Positions 55,513-64,000 of a stretch of DNA of 64,000 bases are shown here, in pieces; the first letter of the stretch is position 1; every line of letters starts with the position of its first letter. A program made the position numbers and the translations under genes. The DNA lies in assembly GCA_947579605.1 (NCBI GenBank), contig OX388321.1:10195427-10259426 (forward strand). Direction: 5' to 3'. The stretch is from Athripsodes cinereus. Taxonomy: Eukaryota; Arthropoda; Insecta; Trichoptera; Leptoceridae. The notes under the pieces were generated by a model. The model did not search any database. It was not told the origin of the DNA and saw only the letters and a program-made list of their open reading frames with translations.

Positions 55513-55640
55513 TAATTATTTATTTATTTATTTATTTACACAGTGAACGGCTATATAAGCCTTTTACAATTAAGGCCAGACTAAAATTCAGATTGTTGCT
55601 CCTTCATTTTTAAAATATTTTTCGAATAAATTAATTTTTG
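55513..55640 (-). repeat. LINE 3' end (minus strand)
   Basis: (TTTA)n then ACAGTGAACGGCTATATAAG CCTTTTAC; the minus strand has AAAAGGCTTATATAGCCGTT before an (AAAT)n tail. Confidence 0.6.
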
Positions 55641-57265
55641 TTAATAAAACTTGGGTGTAAGTTAAATACAGACAACTCATGATTGGAGAACATGAAAAGA
55701 AAAAAGAAGGGCTTCGTTTAGGAGTGACAGGAATAATCGGAGAAGAACAAGAAGAACGAAAAACTTCACGAGTTTATCATAAACTGATCTAGTTTATCCA
55801 TTAGAACATTTAATGTATATTTATACTTGTTATCATTGAATAATATGTAACAATAAAACATTATCTTTCTATACAGTTATTAAGTAAATTATAATCAAGC
55901 CAGTTAGAATTATTGTCATCTAGTACAATTGCACCCGGTTTCGCTAAATAAATAAGCATCAAATTGACAAATCAATATTTCCAGACAATATAAGCTATTT
56001 CCTAAGAAATGGAGGATTTTTTTTAAAAAACTGACTCACCATGATTTATATATTTTTGACAGGTCTACTGTCTTGTGTAATTACTGTGTCTATAGAGGAC
56101 ATGATATAAACATACCTATATTTGAACGGCACAAATATATTTATCAATGTATAAAAATATGAAACACATAAATGAAAATTGGAGGTTTGCATCAATAAAT
56201 ATAAAAGATACCTTAGTAGAATGTGCAACATAATGAATACGTGCAATTAAAAGTTGAATAAATTGCACGGAATAATTTATAATTCACATCAATTATAACA
56301 ATAATCGATAACATTTTGAGTAATAAAACACATTTATGAATATAAACATATATTTTATTCATTTATTGTGTTCATATAATAAGCATTTTTTGATACATAG
56401 GTATTACTATGTATTCAAAAACTTCTTAACTAATGTTGAATATATGTGTATCAATAAAATATTGGCACACATTTTTTAAATTTACAATTATGATTCCAAA
56501 TCGTCTAATTTGTATGGAATATGATTGCCTCATCCTTCATTTCTTCTCAAGATATTGTTATTTGAATTGCACTGTATTCAATTATCACCTTATGATTTGA
56601 ACAAAGCTGTTTTTTTATTAACAAAGTAGCGACACGAATTTTTGAATCACCTTTAGAAGTTATTTGTGACGTCACAACCAAAGCGGGAATTTTGAATTAT
56701 TTGGAATGGTGACATCACATCTCGCTCAAAAAGTGGAATAAAAATTCTATATACGAGTATATTATACTCAAGAACACATCTTAAAAATTGTAGTTGGTAT
56801 AGAGATCATTATTTTCCTTATAGTTTATATGATAAAAGTGTCCATTTCCGGTAAAAACACACCCATATCTACATACATACTAACAAACTGACTGAAATAT
56901 TTATTAAGTTGATTTCAGTATTCATTTTTAGTTTAGACTCGTCATGTTTTAAAATTAAATAAACAATACATAAAAATGAACGTAAAATAACATAAATAAT
57001 GATCCAATAACTCAATTAGATTAAAGATTTTCACTATTAATGAAGTGAATATGTTTTCATGATTAAATTCCACAAAATAAAATAATAATTTTGCATAACT
57101 CATAAAAGTACCTTCTGGTAATAGGGTTGAAAATAGAATACTCATGTATTCTGGTAATAATATACACGAAAATCAGCTGATAACTGCTTCAAAATTATTT
57201 TGTAACCATATCAATAAAAATATTGATTATTGAGTAGACAATGTTTCGATCGTGGACCACTTGGC
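55641..57265. other. AT-rich intergenic stretch
   Basis: Nothing supportable was seen. Confidence 0.5.
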
Positions 57266-57269
57266 AAAG

Positions 57270-57545
57270 AAGGGGTCTCCAAGTCTTTTCTATAAATTTC
57301 CGAGTGTCCTGTAAAAGGCAGGTTTTTAAAAATACATATGACATCTTAAATCCAGCGATAAGGTATGTCACCCCTCCTAAATCTTATCTTATTTTTTTGT
57401 TGGCACGGTGAAGACAGAGCCGACCCCAAGTAAATGGGATAAAGGCGAGGGCGAAGAAGAAGAAGAAGGTGAAGACAGCTTGAATGTTTATAACACTGGG
57501 GCTGGTCTGCTGGCTACTCCATTTGTGGGATATTACGTGATGGTA
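57270..57545 (+). repeat. Repeat C copy carrying a 50-bp LINE end
   Basis: TTTCCGAGTGTCCTGTAAAA GGCAGG, TTAAATCCAGCGATAAGGTA TG, TGGTCTGCTGGCTACTCCAT TTGTGGGATATTACGTGATG show the family. It is interrupted at 57418-57467. Confidence 0.85.
57407..57478 (+). mobile_element. 50-bp LINE 3' end with exact 11-bp duplication
   Basis: GGTGAAGACAG is duplicated at 57407-57417 and 57468-57478. The 50 bases between read AGCCGACCCCAAGTAAATGG GATAAAGGCGAGGGCGAAG and an (AAG)n tail, the terminal motif of a common arthropod LINE. Extreme 5' truncation. Confidence 0.9.
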
Positions 57546-57644
57546 CAGTATTGTAAAATTTTGAAAAAAGTTGGGTTAGTTGTCACAGATTTACTCACCA
57601 AGTGCTTCAAATTTCAATAAAATAAACATACTTTCAAAAGGGGC

Positions 57645-57813
57645 ATTGAAGAGAGTGTAGTTTAAAAGATTCCCATGACGGCGGTTTTAGCCGGTCGGTC
57701 CTTCAGACCTGCCCAATGGCCCGCCCGTGAGGACAATTTTGGTTTGAATGTGCGGATAAATAGGAGTCTATGACTCCTGAAATATCCGGGTGTGAGGTGG
57801 GTCTCTCTTCAAT
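57645..57813. repeat. GC-richer unclassified element with 11-bp TIRs
   Basis: ATTGAAGAGAG (57645-57655) is mirrored exactly at 57803-57813. The interior (GGCGGTTTTAGCCGGTCGGT, ACCTGCCCAATGGCCCGCCC) is GC-richer than its surroundings. TCACCAAGTGCTT with CAA/TCAA occurs at 57596 and 57813, a near-direct repeat offset on the left by about 30 bases. No ORF. Not recognised. Confidence 0.5.
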
Positions 57814-57847
57814 CACCAAGTGCTTTCAAGATGAGCGTTAAAGAGTG

Positions 57848-58018
57848 AAAGTTCGTTCGTCAGTAGCCTGGGGGTAGAGTTTTGGCCTCCAGAATAAGGG
57901 GTCCGTGGTTCGATCCCAGGTGCCGGCAATCTCCTCTTTTACGGCACAAGCTTTTAGCTTAGTGTGAAAGGTGTATAAGGTTGTATTTGGGTTTATAACA
58001 AATACCAGATAAAAAAAA
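57848..58018 (+). mobile_element. SINE-A, full length
   Basis: GTTCGTTCGTCAGTAGCCTG GGGGTAGAG, GTGGTTCGATCCCAGGTGCC GG, GGCACAAGCTTTTAGCTTAG and GTATTTGGGTTTATAACAAA with an A tail. Confidence 0.85.
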
Positions 58019-58088
58019 ATGTTTGTAAAATCTTCACGTTTTCTTGAATAAATTGATTAATTCCAATATGCTATAAAAAAAACACGTT

Positions 58089-58382
58089 AATGTCACATCA
58101 ATGTAATCAATCATCAAGGTTCGGAAGGTTTCACATCTGGGTCATGTTCTGCGTGGAGAAAAATACCACCTTCTCCAACTGATATTGAAGGGGAAAATTG
58201 AGGGACGCCGAGGTCCCGGTAGGAGACAGATGTCCTGGCTGCGAAACATAAGGGAGTGGACCGGAATCCGAAGTGTGGAAGAGCTGTTCCGAGCAGCGCA
58301 GGACAGGGACAAGTTCGCCGAGGTGATCGCCAACGTTGGGGGGACCCGACAAGGCACTTGAAGAAGAAGAAGAATGTCACAT
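58089..58382 (+). pseudogene. RTE-like LINE C-terminus with exact 10-bp duplication
   Basis: AATGTCACAT is duplicated at 58089-58098 and 58373-58382. The insert's frame from 58107 to the stop at 58359-58361 reads KVRKVSHLGHVLRGEKYHLL, QLILKGKIEGRRGPGRRQMS, WLRNIREWTGIRSVEELFRA and AAQDRDKFAEVIANVGGTRQ, the last ~80 residues of an arthropod LINE ORF2 (GH...R...Y.LLQLI..GKIEG.R..GR...SWL). An (AAG)n tail follows. 5'-truncated. This family differs from the (TATAG)n LINE. Confidence 0.9.
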
Positions 58383-58384
58383 AT

Positions 58385-59660
58385 CAATTTTTCGTGCATA
58401 ATTTATTTTTATGGACAGCTGTTACGAGTATATATATAAATTTTATTTATTTGATTGGGTAATTGTGAATGTCTCAATGTTATGTATTTTCCTTAGATTC
58501 TCTGTTCACTCACTCTTTCCATTTGTCTAAAATACAGACTCTTAGTCAACAGATTTGTTCATATATTTATCAATTCAGCTTTAATTTCAAATTTCCTCAT
58601 ATTTCAATAAGATTTTATTTTCTCAATGGGAATTTAGATTGTATAGAAGAATTAAGTACCTTTTGTTTCAAAATACTCTGTAAATGATTGACCTGTAGCA
58701 GTAATTTGTTGTATGGAAAATCGATGTACTATATTTGTTGTACAAGTGTTTGTTTGTTTTAAGTAAATGATGTATAATTTACATCAATAATTCATTACAA
58801 TAAAACACTCACAATTGTTAGGGAACTGTGACTGTGGTTGAACGCTTTGGATGATTGCTATACATAATAAATTCAATATCACCTAGCACAAGGGTATGAA
58901 GGTTCACATTTTAAAACCAATTATAGACTCATATAATATTATCATGTGTAATAGTAATATTATGACAATTTATATAGCGTCGTATTGTGATAACATCACT
59001 TCAAGGGCGGTTTGCAATATCACAGGTATGATTCAGTCTCAAGATACGTGTTACTTGCAAGGCAGAGAGTATCAGATATTCCGGCGCTTACGAATCGGCT
59101 GAGGCTGACTTAAGGGCTTTACTCCATGGCAATATTTACTAATTCAACGATTATTTCTATATACTTCTCATATCAATCCTTTTTCAGTGCAGGCATTGTA
59201 CTCTATGCTGCATAGCAACATCGTCCAGCCAACTGCACATCATCTCAAATATGAAACTTTAAATACTCAGTGGGGAGGAGTAAAATGGGACAGTTGCCCT
59301 CCCGGCCAAGGATTTCGAAAATAGTAGAAAAGTTATCAAGATAAGTATCAATGTATGAAAAATTGGAACAAAAGTGATAAGCTGCCTCCCCTTTTAGTTT
59401 AACCAATATAAGGCGGTTATCATAAGTATAAAAATAATGAATGTTATATTGTTGAAATATTTATTTTTAAACCTCAATAAAAGTTTTTAAATTTGTAACG
59501 CATGTGGCTTTGTCCTCATTGTGTGATTAAGGGTAAAATAAAAATAGATTATTATTTACCAGCTTCACACCCGACGTTGCACATAAATATATCATTTGTT
59601 TCAAACAATTTATAAATTATTAAATTTCTTTTGAAAAAATATGCTATTAAGATAATAATA
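58385..59660. other. AT-rich intergenic stretch
   Basis: A scrap CGGCGCTTACGAATCGGCTG AGGCTGACTTAAG at about 59082-59115 recurs near 34200 as an old repeat. Otherwise nothing. Confidence 0.45.
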
Positions 59661-59868
59661 TACAAAAACTTTACTATACTATACCCTCACCCCGTGTCCC
59701 AAGTGAGGTAGGCAGAGAGAACGGAACGCCAAACAGATCTATCTTTACACACTTCTTTCGCTTCCTCCACATTCATACAGTTTCTCATACACGCACGTCG
59801 GCTCCTCTTACTCAACACGCGATCGTCCTTGAGAATTTGATCCACGTGATCAAGCCAGGTACAAAAAC
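59661..59868 (-). pseudogene. RTE-type LINE C-terminus with exact 9-bp duplication
   Basis: TACAAAAAC is duplicated at 59661-59669 and 59860-59868. On the minus strand the insert reads TWLDHVDQILKDDRVLSKRS, RRACMRNCMNVEEAKEVCKD and RSVWRSVLSAYLTWDTG then stop, with a (TATAG)n-like tail. It is the same C-terminus as 50298-50558. Confidence 0.9.
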
Positions 59869-60440
59869 AATGTGAATGAAAAACATTGTAAAAACTAGGG
59901 TTTACATAAATAAGAATGCATATTTTTTAGCCTACTTGATAGATAATCGGCGTTTATTGAGAAAATGTTGATAGCGTAATGAAAAGTTTTTCATGATGGT
60001 TAATATAAAATACCGATAATGACATAAATATAACAATTCAATGACAGATCATAGAACGTTTGACAAGTTGGTGACGTGGTCACACATAAACCTATAATTT
60101 TACCTCCATTGTGCTTAATAAATTTGTCCGCAGAGGACATATTATTATCAACATACATACATACATGTTTTAAAATGGAACCAATTATATATTCAGAAAA
60201 GACAATTTGATTGTTTCACAGATAACAAATAACCCCAAAATTTTGTTATCAATATTTGATGGTGAATTTTATTATTATTTTGGTAGATATTTGTACCTCA
60301 CGCTCGTGTGAATAATAATATTTACGTATACAAACATTGATTGCTAGTGGAACCTTCGAAGTTAAATACTTTATTGTTTTTAAAAAATGCCCATTTTAAA
60401 TATGATTTTTATCTATTTGACAAGTGGACTCCTTGGTAAA
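59869..60440. other. AT-rich intergenic stretch
   Basis: Nothing supportable was seen. Confidence 0.5.
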
Positions 60441-60444
60441 TAAT

Positions 60445-61165
60445 GAGAATCCCACTCATTTCTGTTAATTTTCGAGTGTCGAGTAAAAAGCAGGTGTTCG
60501 TTAAACATGAACAAAGTTTGGAAGGCGTCTTGACTCAGCATCAGGACAAAATGCCGCTTGTTCAATGCGTGCATCATCCCAATCCTTCTATATGGCTGTG
60601 AGTGTTGGCACTTAACTAAGGCTCAAGAGCGGAAGATACTCAGCTTTGAAAACAAGTGTCTTAGAAGGATTTTGGATGTCAAATGGTATGAACATGTTAC
60701 AAATGATGCCATGCGCCGTCGCACCCAGCAGAGACCTGTAATCTCCGTAATACAGGAGAGACGATGTTCCTGGCTGGTACATGTTTTGAGAATGCCTAAT
60801 GATAGTTGGCCAAAAAGAGCACTGTTCTTCCGTCCGCAGGGGTTCCGTCGGCCCGGGCGTCCCTCTTTCACAATACACCGTTCCTATGACAACGATATCA
60901 GAGCCCAGGGAATGTCGTGGAAAGAGGTGACGCAATTGGCACAGAGACGCTCTGAATGGAGGAGGCTGGTTTCTGCCCTGTGCTCCCGAGAGGAGCGTTG
61001 AGGGCGATGATGATGATGATGATATTCGTTAAACTTCATGTATAAGACAATTATTATCTTATTTTTTATTGGCACAGACAAGGCAATATGTATGTTTATA
61101 ACTTGCATGTATTCCGCTGGCTACCCCAATTGTGGGATATTTTGAGATGGGAAAAAAGTAGTAGT
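60445..61165 (+). repeat. Repeat C copy split by a LINE
   Basis: Left part: ATTTTCGAGTGTCGAGTAAA AAGCAGGTG. Right part: TATTGGCACAGACAAGGCAA, TTCCGCTGGCTACCCCAATT GTGGGATATTTTGAGATGGG and GTAGTAG. The LINE at 60507-61024 separates them. Confidence 0.8.
60497..61034 (+). pseudogene. LINE C-terminus with exact 10-bp duplication
   Basis: TTCGTTAAAC is duplicated at 60497-60506 and 61025-61034. The inserted frame (60558-61001) reads CIIPILLYGCECWHLTKAQE, RKILSFENKCLRRILDVKWY EHVTNDAMRRRT, CSWLVHVLRMPNDSWPKRAL and SWKEVTQLAQRRSEWRRLVS ALCSREER, the C-terminus of an arthropod LINE ORF2 (LLYGCE.W, LRRIL...W..H..N). The tail is (GAT)n. 5'-truncated. Decayed relatives at 25299, 32340 and 38020. Confidence 0.9.
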
Positions 61166-62685
61166 TTATTTGTAAAGACAAATTTATATTCTTCTGGATT
61201 TTTATCTATTTTTTTTTTATATAAGAAAAAAAAGAATGCTTAACTCAGTGGCGATATTTACTCATAAATAAAATCATCGTGTATATGATAAAATAAATAA
61301 ATAACAATGTGTTGAAATGTTTACGTTTTTGTGGTTAGAATCATTCATCACAGTGACAAAATAATTTTTAGGATTAAAATCATATTAATCTTACTTACCC
61401 CGCATAATGCATGGATTCCGAAGACTCCTAAATGTTGAGTTGGGAATATTTAAATTCTTACTTCGTGATAGACTGAAATAATTGTCTTTTGTCTCTCATA
61501 ATTAATCTGACGTCACACTATATTTAATGAAATTTACAGTTGATATTTTATCGAGTTTTTTTCTTATTTAACTCTTGTTTTCTTATTTAATACACTAGAG
61601 AATAAAGTTTAATTTTTAACGTGCATAGTTGGGTCATCATGATACATAGTGTCTGGATGCTTGCTTCAAAAACCCCTGACCATTATTGTAAAACTTTAGT
61701 TTTAGCATTGTATTTATTATAATATATTATATAAATAAAATTAACTGATTCATCGTATTTTCCACTCACTTATTTGAGTAAGAACGTTTTCGACACTTTT
61801 GTTTCACCTTCAGTTATAATAACTTACTGCAAGTTTTGCGTTTATGGAACAATATCCATTTATTAACCACATATCAGTGAAATAATTTTCAGATAATAAA
61901 AGGAGAGTTGTTTTGCAATTTTTGAGCTTGTTAGTTGATATTAAAAACCACAACAAACTTATTGTATTAAAGTCTTAAAGATACTGAAAGAGTTATTTAG
62001 ATAAATTAAAGTTTCTACCGATTTTATCAATTTTCTCATCACCTAGGTAGTTAATTTTTACAGAAAATATGTAAAATGTATATAAAAAAGTATAGCGATT
62101 AAAATTTAACCCCAATAAAATCCTATCAACAATATGCTTGAGTCATGAAGGCAGAGTAAGTTGGCTTAAAGATTTAGCAATAAATTAATGATGTTACCTT
62201 TTCTCCATAAATCGTGTTTAAAATGAAGACTCAGTTGCGAATAAAATTATTAATTCGCGACTTGCGCTCCCTAATGAAGAATCACCTAAAGAGCCAACAG
62301 TACCTAATATATCTCTGAAATTTAATTAACAATATAGCCGATGACACCACCTGTCCGTTACATGTTTACTTTCACCTGTTGCTGATGAGATCGTGATATA
62401 TTTTATATCTCTGTTATCACAGCTATATAATAGTATAATACTATTATTATATGAACAATGGCCTGTGTGTAGATACTTGTTAAATAACACTACTCGTTGA
62501 TACTGTTAATAAAAGGTCATACTGTACACTAACCGCCTACATGTCGGAAGTTAGTTTTGTAAATACTACATAGTATACTTTCTATATAACATAATAATGT
62601 GTAGTCAGAGTGAGGTGGAATTTCTTATCAATCAACTATTTTATCTGTAATGATGATATTTCAAACTATTAGTTTGTCTTCATAG
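61166..62685. other. AT-rich stretch with a possible hammerhead scrap
   Basis: At 61778-61815 the minus strand reads CTGAAGGTGAAACAAAAGTG TCGAAAACG, a weak hammerhead-like core. Nothing else was seen. Confidence 0.4.
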
Positions 62686-62689
62686 ACTT

Positions 62690-62865
62690 TCACGTCTCTT
62701 CCACAAGTATGGTAGCTAAAAGACTTATTGAAAATCATCCTTTTTGTAATATTAAACAAATAACATTTAAGGTGGGTAGAGTAACCATAAAGTTAAATTG
62801 AAGATGTCTGACGAACATCTGCTTTTGACAAGACACACGAACACTAACGTGTGAAACTCTTCATT
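62690..62865 (-). repeat. Highly diverged repeat C copy
   Basis: TCCACAAGTATGGTAGC, AAGGTGGGTAGAGTAACC, AAATTGAAGATGTCTGACGA ACATCTGCTTTTGACAAGAC AC follow the family order. Confidence 0.5.
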
Positions 62866-62990
62866 GAAAAAACTTTCGATTCGAGGACTAAGGATTTTTT
62901 AAAACTATTTTCATATTTTCTTATGTTGCTATCACTTTATTTATTGATTAAATCATGACTAATTGGCTAACAGAAAATTAATGACTTGCG

Positions 62991-63095
62991 CAAGATAAGA
63001 CACAGCCACGATGTGCTATTCAAGATCAAAACGGCAAACTACTGTTTGAGGATGAATTTATCGTAAAAAGATGGAAAGAATACCTTAAACATTAT
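62991..63095 (+). pseudogene. Internal RTE LINE fragment
   Basis: GATAAGACACAGCCACGATG TGCTATTCAAGATCAAAACG GCAAACTACTGTTTGAGGAT is about 93% identical to 18847-18945 of the RTE LINE. It lacks the LINE 3' end, which is unusual for a retro-insertion. Confidence 0.85.
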
Positions 63096-64000
63096 TTAGT
63101 CATTTGGAACCGTCGAACCAAAAGAAGCATGGCATGAAAGGATAAAAAATCGCCGAATATTATATCCGAAGATCGTATAAATTGCCACATCTTTTATTAC
63201 CAAAACTTCATTTTAAATAATTTGCGGTGATTAAATAATAATAATAACAAATAATTAGTTATCATTTCATTTAAAGCTCTAGTCGCAGTGTGAGCTTACC
63301 AGTGGCACAAAGATACTATTATAACTTAAGCTCGTCGGTAACCAATATAGAGTGCGTGATAAGTTCACAATATAATGAATTAATTAATCAGCTTCAGTGA
63401 TCGCACAATAATTATTCATGTCGTGTAATTGTGGTCTTTCAATTATTCACGACTAGAATAGTTTTACCCGGTACCACTCAGGAAATTATCATCAAAATGA
63501 CAAATTTATACTTGCAAATAACAATAAGTATTTAATTGAGAAATAAAATTTGGAATTTTTTTTGTATCCTGGCAATACTTACCATAAAGCATTTTTTTCG
63601 CATAATCTATTACTTTACTTTTTACTTAGAATCCCAGTATTTGAGAAGTATTCTGGATTTTTATTAGCTATTTTGTTTTTGCAAATACATCTTTGGACAT
63701 AATACATCAAGGTAGTGGCATAATGTTATATATCCACCATGACATGTAATTATCACAATAATTTAAATCTTTATTATAAGAACAGCATTAATGACAATAA
63801 AATATTTATACGAAATGTCGAAATATAAATGTTGAGTTTGTATATAACATGCTCAACAATATGTTCAGTGCTCATATAAATCATGGTGTCGTATATGTAA
63901 TCTTTAATGTCTGTCAATATATTTTCAATAAAAACGTGCCCAAAAAATGAGACTTGTATACCTAGAGTGTGTTTTTTTCATCTTGTCAAATTGGGCGCTT
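63096..64000. other. AT-rich intergenic stretch
   Basis: Nothing supportable was seen to the end of the window. Confidence 0.5.

Overview
This window looks like intergenic, repeat-dominated DNA from an arthropod nuclear genome, probably an insect. The evidence is very AT-rich sequence, GT-AG splicing in one decayed gene, tRNA-derived SINEs, several clades of non-LTR retrotransposon (LINE), and hAT and PIF/Harbinger DNA transposons. There is no operon structure and no prokaryotic gene signal. The palindrome GGTACC inside 'TAGGTACCTA' recurs many times; I cannot fix the order (Hemiptera and Lepidoptera are both possible). I found no convincing intact host gene. The one candidate is a short CpG-rich promoter or first-exon-like patch near 35.1-35.3 kb.

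Main layout. 0-6 kb: SINE-A, a hAT non-autonomous element with 8-bp target duplications (1333-1865), and a Penelope-like (PLE) inverted insertion with a LINE fragment inside it (4698-5918). 6-18 kb: LINE 3' fragments, a perfect-hairpin MITE, a hairpin PLE with a 12-bp target duplication (11185-11428) and SINEs. 18.3-24.6 kb: a hAT element with perfect 16-bp TIRs and a perfect 8-bp duplication, filled by an RTE-type LINE (629-aa RT ORF) and a broken Jockey-like LINE, which itself holds a SINE and another LINE fragment. 27.5-31.7 kb: a minimal poly(T) insertion in an L2 relic, then a full-coding 940-aa L2/CR1-type LINE inside a PLE hairpin. 32.7-33.3 kb: a 545-bp MITE with perfect 33-bp TIRs. 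36-44.4 kb: SINEs, LINE fragments, an R2-type C-terminal ORF and nested PLEs. 45.9-47.9 kb: a PIF/Harbinger relic with one intron, abutted by the second hairpin MITE. 49-64 kb: RTE-type fragments, PLE hairpins and nested insertions with readable duplications.

Three things stand out. (1) A family of inverted PLE-like inserts carries hammerhead-ribozyme-like cores (YTGANRA, stem, CGAAA) at about a dozen loci, four with exact 9-13-bp target duplications, and two loci swallowed LINEs. (2) The commonest repeat here ('repeat C') shares its 3' end with the local RTE-type LINE, so it is probably a non-autonomous partner; one copy looks like an internally deleted LINE bridging the two. (3) Many insertions can be dated relative to each other from nesting. 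Stretches not listed were read and hold only AT-rich sequence and short chance ORFs.
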